Source of the DNA: DAIOEK01 sp963708715
GTDB lineage: Bacteria; Chloroflexota; Anaerolineae; Anaerolineales; Anaerolineaceae
Assembly (NCBI GenBank): GCA_963708715.1
Contig: CAVPSU010000002.1
Location: 558,001-622,000, forward strand
Reading direction: 5' to 3'
DNA length: 64,000 bases
Shown here: positions 46,543 to 57,016 of the stretch, in pieces
Layout: each line of letters starts with the position of its first letter
Numbering within the stretch: the stretch's first letter is position 1
Notes under the pieces: model-generated
What the model was told of the DNA's origin: nothing
Databases searched by the model: none
Seen by the model: only the letters and a program-made list of their open reading frames with translations
Translations under genes and position numbers: made by a program

Positions 46543-49370
46543 ATGGAAAAAATATTTAAACCGCATAAAGAACAAATAGATGAACAGGCTGCCTTTCGGT
46601 CTTCGATAGTAGACCAAATCAGGAATGCGGTCATTGCAACGGACATGGATGGCAGGATCGTCTACTGGAATAAATTCGCTGAGACAATATATCAATGGAA
46701 GAGTGTAGAAGTCCTGGGCAAAGATATCCAGGATGTTGTGATCCCAAAAATCAATGTAGCTACAAGTCAGGAGATCATGAATTCTCTTCGCCAAGCTGGA
46801 TATTGGGAGGGGGATTTCGATGTACAACGCAAGAATGGCGAGATTTTTCCAGCTCATGTGGTAAATACGCTGATCAAAGATTCCCACGGTAATTCTAGTG
46901 GTTTGGTTGGGGTAAGCATCGATATTTCAGAACAAAAACAGTCAGAGCAAGCACTGGAAGAAGAACGTTACCTATTACATATGCTCATGGAATACACGCC
47001 GGATACGATCTACTTTAAAGATCTGGAAGGTCGCTTTATTCGACTCAACAAAGCACAAGCGTTAAGCCTTGGAGTAGATGATCCTTTTCAAGCATTAGGC
47101 AAAACGGATTTTGACTATTTTCCAGCGCATTTCGCTCAGGTTGCCAGTCTCGACGAATCAAAAATACTTGAAACTGGAGAACCGATAATCAGTAAGGAAG
47201 AAGAAATTAAACGAATAGATGGGAAAGCCGTATGGTTTTCCTCTACAAAAATGCCATTGAGGAATGCAGATGGGGAAATTTTCGGGATCTTTGGTATCTC
47301 GCGTGATATCACAGAAAATAAATTGGCTGATGAAAAGCTACGGGAAAATGAGGAGAAATTTAAGACCCTGTTTGAATCAGCCTATGACGCGATTATCACC
47401 ATGGATCATAACTTCTTCCTGGATTGCAATTCCATCACCGAAAAAATATTTCGTTGTTCAAGAGAGCAGATCATTGGTCGTTCGCCAGTAGATTTTTCCC
47501 CTGAATATCAACCCGACGGTAGAAAATCGGCTGAATCTGCCCAGGAAAAAATCGAGGCGGCATTTACAGGAGAACCTCAGTTGTTCGAATGGCAGCATTC
47601 AAGACCCGATGGGACGTCTTTCACGGCTGAGGTGAGCTTGAATCGAGTCACGATCCGGGGGGAGTTCATTCTTCAGTCAATCGTCCGAGATATATCGGAA
47701 CGGAAACTGGCGGTGGAAGAGATCCGAATACGGAAACAAGAGTTGGAGATGCTTTACGAGTTATCTCGCGAATTGGCGGATGCAAAAGATCTTGACCAGG
47801 TATTAAGTATTGTCACAACCCATACGGTAAAGAACACAAACGTCACTTTTGCCAGAATCGCATTGTTGGAAGGTAAGAATTTGATCATGCGGGCAGGTTA
47901 TCCTATTCGTCCGCTTGATCACAGTCTTTCCATCGGGGAACAAAAGCCAATCGTTTCTTTCCCAAATTGTCAGCGTGTGATCGAAGGGAACGAACCTATC
48001 ATCTTGTATCAAAATGACCAGAACATCAAGCAGGAAGAGCGGATTGCGCTTCTGCTCGATCACACTCAATATATCGGATTGTTCCCTTTAAGGGCAGGAA
48101 CATCTGGTAATGATTCCGGCTACCCGCTGGGTATTTTAATGGTTGGTGAAGCACGAAATCCAGAACGCGATCCACTCAATCCACAAAAGCTTTCATTAAT
48201 TCGAAATATTAGTGTCCAGGCGTCATCTGCTATTCTTAGAATGACCCTGCACGAGCAAGATGAACGACGGATGCAACATCTTTCTGCATTAAGTGAAATA
48301 GATGCTGCGATCACCTCCAGTTTTGACCTGAAAATTAGTCTTCAGATACTCATTGGACAGGTCATCAAACAATTACAAGTGGACGCAGCCTGTGTCCTTT
48401 TGTTAAATTCAAGTTTACAGACATTGGAATATTATTACGGTCAGGGATTTCGAACGAATGCCATTTATAATACCAGGTTACGATTAGGGGAAAGTCATGC
48501 AGGACGAGCAGCTCTGGAGCGCGTGATTGTATCTGTACCAAATCTTTATGATACGAAAAACTCGCTTACCACAACTAATTTGGTAAGTGAAAACTTCATA
48601 AGTTACTTCGGCGTTCCCCTGGTGGCAAAGGGAGAAATTAAAGGCGTCCTGGAAATATTTAATCGGACTCCCATTAAAACCGATGATGAATGGTTGGGAT
48701 TCCTGAAAACGCTCGGAGAACAGGCTGCGATCGCGATCGACAATGCAAAGTTATTTGATGGATTATCCAGGTCCAATCTTGAATTATCCCTCGCTTATAA
48801 CGAGACAATTGAGGGATGGTCGAGAGCTCTCGATCTACGCGACAAGGAAACCGAAGGTCACACGTTACGGGTAACCGAAAATGCAATATTGATGGCACGC
48901 CTTTTCGGGTTAGATAATGAAAAGCTGGAACATATTCGCTGGGGAGGGTTATTACACGATATTGGGAAGATGGGAGTTCCAGATAGCATCTTGCTAAAAC
49001 CTGGTCCTTTGACTGAAGAAGAGTGGGTAATAATGAAGGGACACCCGAATCTCGCGTACGAACTACTCTCACCTATCCGCCACCTGCACAATGCCATCGA
49101 TATTCCATATTGCCATCATGAGAAATGGGATGGATCCGGATATCCAAGAGGGTTAAGGGGGAACAAATCCCAATTGCAGCCAGAATATTTGCCATTCTGG
49201 ATGTGTGGGATGCATTATGCTCAGATCGTCCTTATCGAGCAGCCTGGCCTGAACAAAAGGTGCTCGCCCATATAAGAACTCTTGCTGGAACTCATTTTGA
49301 TCCAAAATTGATGGGGGTATTTCATCAATGGGAAACTATGCTCAAGCAAGATGGCGGGAAGAGAACTTAA
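46543..49370 (+). CDS. Multi-PAS-GAF HD-GYP phosphodiesterase, frameshifted near the end
   Basis: Cytoplasmic signalling protein: three PAS domains (about 20-390, with IVYWNKFAETIY, TIYFKDLEGRFIRLN and IITMDHNFFLDCN), two GAF domains (about 400-740), then HD-GYP with EGHTLRVTEN, HDIGKMGVP and HHEKWDGSGYPRGL. HD-GYP proteins hydrolyse cyclic-di-GMP. The frame at 46543 ends at 49275 after leaving the family sequence; the true end (EQIPIAARIFAILDVWDAL) runs in another frame to 49370. The break is at a G5 run (49157-49161), where six G's would restore it. The ATG at 46543 has a weak CAGGA site; the frame also opens with a TTG at 46504. Confidence 0.85.
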
Positions 49371-50191
49371 TTTTATCAGCCAGCCAGCGCTACACTCAAG
49401 ATACCGAACCAAGTAAAGAGAGGACTTAAAAAACAAATCCATTGGTGATTTGATATTTTTTTTTAAATTCAATCTGTTGTGGTTCGAACCAAAATTGTTA
49501 CATCTGATCGACAGTGGTTCCCTTTCTTTTTCTAACCGTCTCCGTTGTAAATGAAGAACATACACTCGAAGGTAGATACGGGCAATTTTTTGTTGTCTGC
49601 CAAAATTGGACAGTTGACTAATAGCCCATTGGATAGATGTCGTATAAAATTTATTAGTTGTGACCATTTTCCGAATAGAAAAAACTGATTCTACACGACA
49701 TTCAGAATCCTTCTCTCCAGTTTAATCCTCATCATCGGCCTCGTTGCTTGCAATGGGGCTCATCCGATTGCTGCCGACCGGGAATTTTGAACTATCCCAT
49801 ACATCTGCTCCGGAGAATTTGCCGGATACTCTTCCAACTGATTATCCGATCCGGGTGTTTCTCCTGATAGGATCATCATGGATATGGATATGCCGGGAAT
49901 CAGCTACCGGAAGATCGAACAATCCATTGAAGCCCATGTGAATAAGATCGTCTGCCTGGTCTCCCTCCCGATCAATCATACATCCTTATCCACAGGGGTA
50001 AAGGATCTGGATCAGTAAAACAGAATCACCGGAAAATCTAGTGGAAATCTTCCGGTTCTTTAAAACCTAATTCAGATGCTTCGGTATTGCTTTTATCCAT
50101 TATAAGTAAGGCTGCCATGTGGATCGTATCTGGCAGCCTAATCCCAATCTATACAATATTTACGTTTCTTCAGATTGTCAATTATCCCTGA
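49371..50191. other. 820-base region with little coding potential
   Basis: No intact gene. An AT-rich segment near 49440-49480 includes a TTTTTTTTT run. Around 49707-49775 a hydrophobic stretch ending in a lipobox (LLSSLILIIGLVAC) has no start codon and stops after a few residues; other pieces continue in other frames to 50018. The sugar permease gene ends at 50192. Confidence 0.5.
49689..50018 (+). pseudogene. Possible remnant of a small lipoprotein gene
   Basis: Frame one encodes a signal-peptide-like stretch with LIIGLVAC and then stops at about 49790. A second frame encodes APENLPDTLPTDYPIRV, resembling the start of a mature lipoprotein domain. A third frame encodes MDMDMPGISYRKIEQSIEAH and runs to a stop at 50018. 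They read like successive pieces of one decayed secreted protein, but I cannot identify the family. Confidence 0.3.
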
Positions 50192-51028
50192 TCATCCCTT
50201 GACCGCACCCGATGCTACACCCTTAATAATGTATTTCTGGCAGGTGAGGTAGAAAATCACGATCGGAACAATGGCGAGAACCAGCATAGCCATACTGGCG
50301 CCCATATCTTTGCTGCCATATCCACCCTGCAAATACTGAACGGCTATTGGGATCGTTCTATAGTTGCTACCGATCACAAGATAGGGCAGCAGGTAATCAT
50401 TCCAAATCCACATGGTGTTCAGAATTGCGACCGTGATGGTAACTGGTTTGAGGATGGGCAAAACGATCAAAAAGAAGGTCTGGATCGGGTTGCAGCCGTC
50501 TATTGTCGCTGCCTCTTCGATCTCATATGGCACACTTTTAATAAATCCGCTGAAAATAAAAACGGATAAGCCTGCGCCGAACCCAAGATAGATCACAATG
50601 ATACCAATAGGATTATCCAGCCTGAGGATATTTGCCATTTTTGACATGGTAAACATCACCATCTGGAAAGGAACAATCATGGAAAAAACCAGGAGAAAAT
50701 AGATAATCGTACTAAGCTTCGATTTTATCCGGGTGATGCACCAGGCGGTCATCGAGGTAAATAGGACGATAGCACCCACAGAGAAAACAGTTATGAACAG
50801 CGAATAGCCAAATGCCGGGATAAACCCGGTTTTTGCCAGACCGCTACTATAATTTTTTAATCCGGCAAAAGTTTGGGCATCAGGAAGGGCAAAGGGTGTG
50901 TCCGAAATAAAAAACCTGCCCTTGAAGGAATTCATCAGGACCAAAAAGATGGGGGTCAGGAATAAGATGGCCAGTATGCATAAAAAAACAAATATGCCGT
51001 TATCCTGAATGCGATTTTTCGTATTCAT
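50192..51028 (-). CDS. Sugar ABC transporter permease, MalG type
   Basis: 278 residues, six membrane helices, EAA coupling loop in EIEEAATIDGCNPIQTFFLIV near residue 170. It shares a one-base stop/start overlap with the MalF-type gene before it. Importer for a sugar, probably a di- or oligosaccharide. No ATPase gene accompanies it; it presumably uses a shared MsmK/MalK-like ATPase encoded elsewhere. Confidence 0.88.
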   Translation of the reverse strand: MNTKNRIQDNGIFVFLCILAILFLTPIFLVLMNSFKGRFFISDTPFALPDAQTFAGLKNYSSGLAKTGFIPAFGYSLFITVFSVGAIVLFTSMTAWCITRIKSKLSTIIYFLLVFSMIVPFQMVMFTMSKMANILRLDNPIGIIVIYLGFGAGLSVFIFSGFIKSVPYEIEEAATIDGCNPIQTFFLIVLPILKPVTITVAILNTMWIWNDYLLPYLVIGSNYRTIPIAVQYLQGGYGSKDMGASMAMLVLAIVPIVIFYLTCQKYIIKGVASGAVKG

Positions 51029-51873
51029 CAGTTTTCTACCTCCTTCTTCCTGGTGATAAGCAATTGCAGACCTACAATGACGCCCACAATAATGAAAAAC
51101 ATGACTGCTTTAGCCTGACCAACCCCTTCATAACCGTTCCGCCCATAATATGTATTGAAAATATCGAGCGCCAGCATGGCAGATGCCTTACCCGGGGCAC
51201 CCGCTGTTAGCGCCAGGTTTTGATCAAAAAGTTTGAATGAATTGGTCACAGTCAGGAAAGTACAGATGGTCACCGCTGGCATAACCATTGGGATGATGAT
51301 GCTCTTTAGGGTTTGCCAGCCATCGGCTCCATCAATAGTAGCTGCTTCGATTATTTCGGTAGGGATGTTCTGAATACCGGCAATATAAATGATCATCATA
51401 TAGCCAACCATCTGCCAATTCATCAGAATTATCAATCCCCAAAAACCATAATTCGCACTATAGGTGATATCCACGCCAAAATTGATGAGAACGCCATTGA
51501 TCAGTAGCTGCCAGATATACCCAAGGACAATACCGCCGATGAGATTTGGCATGAAGAAGACTGTCCGAAAAACATTTGTACCTTTTATCTTGCGAGTCAG
51601 GAGAAGCGCAAGGAAAAAAGCGATCACATTGATTAGAATGATAGAGACAACAGAAAACTTTGCAGTAAATATCATGGCATTCAGAAAATCTCTGTCGTCG
51701 GCAAAAGCGCGAATATAATTACCCAAGCCTATCCATTGGGAATTGGTCACGGTTGTAAATTGGGTAAACGAAAGATAGATACCAAGTAAGAAAGGTATCA
51801 AAAACGCAATCAGGAAAGCAATGATCGTAGGCAGGGTAAAAAACGCATAGTATTTTTTCGGCATTTTTTGCAC
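51028..51873 (-). CDS. Sugar ABC transporter permease, MalF type (GTG start)
   Basis: 281 residues, six membrane helices, EAA loop in EIIEAATIDGADGWQTLKSI. I chose a GTG start at 51873 because AGGAG lies seven bases before it; the next ATG would be 16 bases away, and the longer ATG at 51930 has no ribosome site. Partner of the MalG-type permease. Confidence 0.83.
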   Translation of the reverse strand: MQKMPKKYYAFFTLPTIIAFLIAFLIPFLLGIYLSFTQFTTVTNSQWIGLGNYIRAFADDRDFLNAMIFTAKFSVVSIILINVIAFFLALLLTRKIKGTNVFRTVFFMPNLIGGIVLGYIWQLLINGVLINFGVDITYSANYGFWGLIILMNWQMVGYMMIIYIAGIQNIPTEIIEAATIDGADGWQTLKSIIIPMVMPAVTICTFLTVTNSFKLFDQNLALTAGAPGKASAMLALDIFNTYYGRNGYEGVGQAKAVMFFIIVGVIVGLQLLITRKKEVEN

Positions 51874-51916
51874 AGTAATTCTCCTGCTTTGCAAAATTCT
51901 CTGCGTTATGAAATTT

Positions 51917-51952
51917 AGCTCACCCCGCACTACAGGTAGTGGGGGGTGAGCT
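51917..51952 (-). terminator. Long hairpin between binding protein and permease genes
   Basis: Inverted repeat AGCTCACCCC / GGGGTGAGCT with an inner CACTAC / GTAGTG and a two-base loop. It is 20 bases after the binding-protein stop. Without a T-run, it looks like an attenuator or mRNA-protecting stem, as seen in the two other importer operons of this window. Confidence 0.72.
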
Positions 51953-51971
51953 TAACAACGATTTCGAAGGC

Positions 51972-53411
51972 TTATCTTGCGCTTTCGATCTTCCACTGGT
52001 CGACAACCAGTTGTCTCACTGCATCCCATTGCATGGAACCCTGGGCATACTGCAGCAATGCTGCACCAAAATTATTCTTAAAGGTCTGGTTGGGGAACTT
52101 GACAAAATTCCAAGCTACATTGTACAGATCCGTATTGCTCGTGTAGCGAAGGATCTCTTTTGCCAATGGATCGGTTGGTTTTTCATTTTCGGCAAAAGTA
52201 TCGAATGGGGCGATGAATTTCAGATCGTTTGTAACGAAACCTTTGCCTGTCGTGCTGCTATATAACCAGTAGATGAAATCGGCAGCCAGTTTCTGCTTCT
52301 CAGGGGAAGCCTGTTTGTTGATGGCGAAGAAGTTTTCTGTGCCAACACAAATGGATTGTTTTTCTTCACCCGGCATTCCTGTGTAAATTGGCAGGAATTT
52401 TACATCTTCCGCTTTGACCGTGTTACCATCCACACCAGAGATCTGACCCCATGCCCAGTTTCCGTTCTGCACCATTGCAGATTGACCAAGGGCGAACTCC
52501 GCCATGGAATCGTCCACACTCTTGCTGCCTAGCAGTTTGGATCCAGTAACCGAATTGTTGATATACAGATCAAAGATATTCTTGAAATTATCCGAATACT
52601 GGAATTTAATTTCCTTGGTCGCATCACTGGCCAAACTCACATTGTTATCGCGCCACTCATAAAAAACTGGAACATTGGCGAGATGTGTCTGCCAGCGCCA
52701 GTCTTCGCCTGGTTTAAGGGATGTGGATGAAAACACTCCTTTGATCCCCAATTCGGCTTTCTTGGCGGTCATATCTTCCACAACAGCCTTCAGCATCGCA
52801 AAATTGTTGACCTCTTCCATGGATGTAGCTTTCGCTCCAGCTGTGGCAAAGTACTTGGTCATGATGGCATTGTTGTAAATGATCCCGTACCCTTCCACTA
52901 CATATGGAATGCCATATACTCCACCGCCATCAGTGACTGCCATGGTCTTATCGGTAAGGTGTTTATACAGCTCAGTGTCTTTCAAATCTGCGGTGTAATC
53001 CTTCCAGGCTGCATAACCCACAGGACCATTGATCTGGAACAATACAGGCGCATCGGCTTTGGCAATTTCTGATTTCAGAGTTTGCTCATAGGTCCCGGAT
53101 GCGGCAGTTACTACTTTGAGGGTAACTCCGGTTTCCGCTTTATACGCATCAGCGATCTTGGCATAGATTTCGGATACTTCCGGTTTGAAATTCAGGTAAT
53201 ACACTTCTCCGCCTCCAGCCGGCGCCGCAGGAGCGGCTGGGGCTGCAGGTGCAGCAGGGGCCGCAGGAGCGGCTGGAGCAGCGGGTGCTGCAGGAGCCGC
53301 AGGTTCCACTGGCGCAGCAGGTGCAACAGGAGTGGCAGCCGGTGCACAAGCGGAAAGTATCAATACTAAAACAGCAATAAACCCTATCGTACTTAATAGT
53401 TTTCTAGACAT
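51972..53411 (-). CDS. Extracellular sugar-binding lipoprotein with AAP linker
   Basis: 479 residues. Lipobox LILSAC (Cys22), Ala/Pro linker to about residue 67 built from AAP repeats like those of the sugar-binding lipoprotein at 7-8 kb, then a family-1 solute-binding domain with a KIADAYKAETGVTLKVVTAASG start and EFALGQSAMVQNGNWAWGQ in the middle. AAGGAG precedes the ATG. The linker lifts the binding domain off the membrane or through a cell wall. Confidence 0.88.
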   Translation of the reverse strand: MSRKLLSTIGFIAVLVLILSACAPAATPVAPAAPVEPAAPAAPAAPAAPAAPAAPAAPAAPAAPAGGGEVYYLNFKPEVSEIYAKIADAYKAETGVTLKVVTAASGTYEQTLKSEIAKADAPVLFQINGPVGYAAWKDYTADLKDTELYKHLTDKTMAVTDGGGVYGIPYVVEGYGIIYNNAIMTKYFATAGAKATSMEEVNNFAMLKAVVEDMTAKKAELGIKGVFSSTSLKPGEDWRWQTHLANVPVFYEWRDNNVSLASDATKEIKFQYSDNFKNIFDLYINNSVTGSKLLGSKSVDDSMAEFALGQSAMVQNGNWAWGQISGVDGNTVKAEDVKFLPIYTGMPGEEKQSICVGTENFFAINKQASPEKQKLAADFIYWLYSSTTGKGFVTNDLKFIAPFDTFAENEKPTDPLAKEILRYTSNTDLYNVAWNFVKFPNQTFKNNFGAALLQYAQGSMQWDAVRQLVVDQWKIESAR

Positions 53412-54057
53412 CTCTAATCTCCTTGAGTAAGTAATTTTGAGCCTGGTTTAACAACAAAGACAATTTTCGAAATAATCCCACCTCCTTCCTTGCTTTCGAA
53501 GATTGCGCAATGAATATTAAAATGTTTTATTTTTCTTCCCCCAAGAAAATAGTTGGAACAGAATTGTTTTTCCATTTCGTATCATCTAAATGATACCCAC
53601 ATAAAAGAATATTTCAATCTTTCTACCTTGGACAGTGTTTATACAAGATATCACTTGTTTAGAAATACCGGACTGACCTCATTTATTTGTGGTTTTCATG
53701 CCTGCGAGGAATCATAGCAGGCAATTTCGCTTGCCTTTATCCATATCAAATATCGAAAGAGGAATCAGCAACGGGAATGATTCGGAAGAAGGTATTCAGG
53801 TTTCGAAAATTGAGTAGAATTGTAGGTGATATAAACAATGCAGCATTAGAATTGTGAGTTAATTATCAGGTTACACCTTTGCTGCGGTTTATTAATAGAA
53901 TCTCACACGTCAGGATCATACCTATTCAATTTTTCTTTTTGCTAATTCTTATATTGCCATGAACTACTGCTACTTCGATTGGGAAATGGATTAATCTATC
54001 AAAAAGGCATCGGTTTAGAAGTATAGAAAATCGTACAATAAATTCGGAAGGGCATTT
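53412..54057. other. Divergent intergenic region, sugar importer and cytochrome oxidase
   Basis: 646 AT-rich bases with no supported gene. It must hold the promoters of the leftward importer operon and the rightward oxidase operon. A TACAAT near 54032 could be a -10 box for the oxidase operon, but the -35 match is poor. Confidence 0.5.
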
Positions 54058-55083
54058 ATGCATACGAACCGAGGATTTGAAAAACTGCCTGCCATTTTTC
54101 TACCTTTCCTTCTTGCCGGATGTACAGGTGCGCCCTCCATCTTAGCCCCTGCTTCAACCAGCGCCAGAGCGATCACTAACCTGATGTGGGGTTTCTCTGC
54201 CGTTGCGGGTATTGGGTTTATCGTTGTCGAAGCACTCCTTCTGTTTGCCATCTTTCGTTTCAGGCAGAAGGTAAGTACTCCATTTAATCAAAGTAGCCTC
54301 CCAAAACAGATCGAGGGAAATCGGCGCTTAGAATTGGTTTGGACGATCATACCAGCCATACTGCTACTGATCATATTCATTTTTACTGTCTCCACTTTAT
54401 GGGCAATAAAAAACCGCCCTTCTCAAATCCCAGCCGACACGCAGGTTGTCAACATCAATGTAATTGGGCATCAATGGTGGTGGGAATTTCAATATCCCGA
54501 ATCGGATATCACAACAGCAGAGGAGATGCACGTTCCCGTTAATGCTTTGGTCTTTATTACAGTAGATTCAGCCGACGTTATCCATAGTTTTTGGGTCCCT
54601 CAAATGGGAGGAAAGATCGATGTAATTCCAGGGCATCTCAACCAAACCTGGTTTCAGCCAACTCATATTGGTCGCTACGTAGGGGAATGCTCAGAATATT
54701 GCGGAACTGGTCATGCTCATATGCGCCTCGATCTGGTTGTTGAGTCACCAGAAGAGTATGCCTCCTGGATTCGCCAACAACAAGCGTCAATCCCCGACCT
54801 GACCGGGGATGCTGCCGAAGGAAAAGAAGTTTTTCTACATGGAACATGTTCTGTTTGTCATACCATCAAGGGCACTGAAGCCGAAGGTTTACTGGGTCCG
54901 AACCTGACACATTTTAGCAGCCGTCTGGTTCTGGCTGGAGCAGTCTTGACCAACACCCCTGAAAACCTGTACAAGTGGCTGGAAGATCCCGAGAAGGTGA
55001 AATCTGGAGTTATGATGCCCAAGCCTGATATATCTGACAGCGAGAGAAGGCTTTTGGTAGCATTTCTTGAAAGCTTGAAATAA
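54058..55083 (+). CDS. ctaC: Cytochrome c oxidase subunit II with fused cytochrome c domain (caa3 type)
   Basis: 341 residues. Lipoprotein-like signal (LLAGC, Cys22), two membrane helices (about 40-66 and 94-116), CuA site with His176, Cys211, Glu213, Cys215, His219 and Met222, then a C-terminal cytochrome c domain with CSVCH (264-268) and axial Met at 319 or 320. It accepts electrons and passes them to subunit I. GGAAGGG precedes the ATG. Confidence 0.95.
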   Translation: MHTNRGFEKLPAIFLPFLLAGCTGAPSILAPASTSARAITNLMWGFSAVAGIGFIVVEALLLFAIFRFRQKVSTPFNQSSLPKQIEGNRRLELVWTIIPAILLLIIFIFTVSTLWAIKNRPSQIPADTQVVNINVIGHQWWWEFQYPESDITTAEEMHVPVNALVFITVDSADVIHSFWVPQMGGKIDVIPGHLNQTWFQPTHIGRYVGECSEYCGTGHAHMRLDLVVESPEEYASWIRQQQASIPDLTGDAAEGKEVFLHGTCSVCHTIKGTEAEGLLGPNLTHFSSRLVLAGAVLTNTPENLYKWLEDPEKVKSGVMMPKPDISDSERRLLVAFLESLK

Positions 55084-55140
55084 ATTTACCGATGATAACT
55101 GTGTACCGATCATTCGGTGTGTCAATTGCCGGGAGGGATC

Positions 55141-56967
55141 ATGCAATCATCAATTGCTGAAACAAAGCCAGAACCGAAATTGAAGAACCAGCAGTTTTTA
55201 CGGTGGATATTGGTTACCAACCATAAGGACATAGGTCTTTTGTATGTCATCACAGCTCTGATCTTCTTTCTGGTCGGTGGGGTGGAAGCCATGCTGATCC
55301 GAATCCAATTAAGCGTACCAAATAATACTTTCCTTTCCCCGGAAGCCTATAACCAGATATTTACGATGCATGGAACGACCATGATTTTCCTACTCGCCAT
55401 GCCTCTCCTGGCTGGCTTGGCGAATTATTTCGTCCCACTTATGATCGGTGCACGCGATATGGCTTTTCCACGATTGAACGGTCTGAGCTATTGGTTTTTC
55501 TTGTTCGGTGGTCTGATCATGTATAGCTCTTTCTTTCTGGGTGGAGCCGCTGATGCGGGTTGGTTCGCTTATGCCCCATTGACATCGAAGGAGTTTTCAC
55601 CATCCCATGGGATAGATTTTTGGGTCCTGGGAATTTTCATGACTGGTCTCGGATCAACTATTGGGTCCATCAATTTTATTGTCACTATCCTTAATTTGCG
55701 AGCTCCGGGGATGAGTTTATTTAAAATGCCTCTCTATGTCTGGCAAATGCTGGTAACGTCATTCCTGATCATCTTTGCCATGCCAAGCTTGACCGTAGAC
55801 GCCATCCTTTTGTATTTCCAACGCAATTTCAATGCCCCTTTTTTCACAGCTACCCAGGGTGGTGATCCACTGCTTTGGCAGCATTTATTCTGGTTCTTTG
55901 GTCACCCTGAAGTGTACATACTTATCCTGCCGGCATTTGGGATCATCTCAGAAGTCATCCCGGTATACTCGCGCAAACCGATATTTGGATATGGTGCAAT
56001 TGTGTTCTCAGGTATTACCATCGGTTTCCTGGGGTTTACAGTCTGGGCACACCACATGTTCGCCGTGGGGCTGAGCCCGATCGCTGACGCTGTTTTCGCC
56101 TTTGATAGCATGATCATCGCCATCCCTACTCAGATTAAGATCTTTAACTGGATCGCCACAATGTGGGGTGGAAAACTCAACTTCAAAACCCCATTATTAT
56201 TTGCGACCGGTTTCATTGCCATGTTCATCATTGGCGGATTGAGCGGAATATCATTGGCTATCGTCCCGATTGACCTGCAAGTCCAGGACACATACTATGT
56301 GGTTGGTCATTTTCATTACGTCCTATTCGGCGGGACAATGCTGGCCATCTTCGCTGGAATTTATTACTGGTTTCCAAAGGTATTTGGACGTCTCTTGAGT
56401 GAAAAATTAGGCGCATGGAACTTTTGGACCATGTTCGTCGGTTTCAACCTGACATTTTTCCCGATGCACATCCTGGGTCTACTGGGGATGCCGCGCCGGG
56501 TATTTACCTATGCCGGGAATCAGGGTTGGGATACCCTTAATTTGCTCGCCACGATCGGTGGATTTATCCTCTCCATCTCGATCTGGATCTTTATTATCAA
56601 TATATTCCATTCTCTTCGTCATGGAAAAACGGCTGGTAACGACCCATGGGATGCTCAAACGCTGGAATGGACAACGACTTCCCCCGCACCGGAGTACAAC
56701 TTCGCCACGATTCCGGTTATCTACACCCGCAGACCATTATGGGATTTCAAGTATTTTCGGGCTGAAAAGAAGGGAATGGATGTTCCATCTGATCCTGAAC
56801 AAACAGGAGTCTCCATTCATCTCCCGGGAGGATCGTATTTTCCGATCATCATTGGTCTCGGTTTAACGGTGGCATGTTATGGATTAATTTATTCTTACCT
56901 TGTTTCCGGGTTGGGGATGGCCATCCTGTTCACTGGAATTATTGGTTGGGTCAGGGAACCACGGTAA
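55141..56967 (+). CDS. ctaD: Cytochrome c oxidase subunit I
   Basis: 608 residues, about 12 to 14 membrane helices. Visible are FTMHGTTMIF (low-spin heme ligand His), WFFGHPEVYI with the CuB-ligand His and cross-linked Tyr, WAHHMF, and VVGHFHYVLFGG (heme a3 ligand). The ATG at 55141 was chosen because GGGAGG lies five bases before it, rather than an ATG at 55117. Terminal oxidase subunit that reduces O2 and pumps protons. Confidence 0.95.
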   Translation: MQSSIAETKPEPKLKNQQFLRWILVTNHKDIGLLYVITALIFFLVGGVEAMLIRIQLSVPNNTFLSPEAYNQIFTMHGTTMIFLLAMPLLAGLANYFVPLMIGARDMAFPRLNGLSYWFFLFGGLIMYSSFFLGGAADAGWFAYAPLTSKEFSPSHGIDFWVLGIFMTGLGSTIGSINFIVTILNLRAPGMSLFKMPLYVWQMLVTSFLIIFAMPSLTVDAILLYFQRNFNAPFFTATQGGDPLLWQHLFWFFGHPEVYILILPAFGIISEVIPVYSRKPIFGYGAIVFSGITIGFLGFTVWAHHMFAVGLSPIADAVFAFDSMIIAIPTQIKIFNWIATMWGGKLNFKTPLLFATGFIAMFIIGGLSGISLAIVPIDLQVQDTYYVVGHFHYVLFGGTMLAIFAGIYYWFPKVFGRLLSEKLGAWNFWTMFVGFNLTFFPMHILGLLGMPRRVFTYAGNQGWDTLNLLATIGGFILSISIWIFIINIFHSLRHGKTAGNDPWDAQTLEWTTTSPAPEYNFATIPVIYTRRPLWDFKYFRAEKKGMDVPSDPEQTGVSIHLPGGSYFPIIIGLGLTVACYGLIYSYLVSGLGMAILFTGIIGWVREPR

Positions 56968-57016
56968 TGCTCCGTCGGTAAATGAACATGGAATAAAGAG
57001 AAAGAGGCGAGATAAC

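Noticed and set aside
49480..49500. tRNA-like TGGTTCGAACC
   Set aside because: Only the T-loop-like sequence is present; no acceptor stem or anticodon arm can be folded around it.
49221..49667. 148-residue minus-strand open frame
   Set aside because: It overlaps the real C-terminus of the HD-GYP protein on the other strand and resembles no family.
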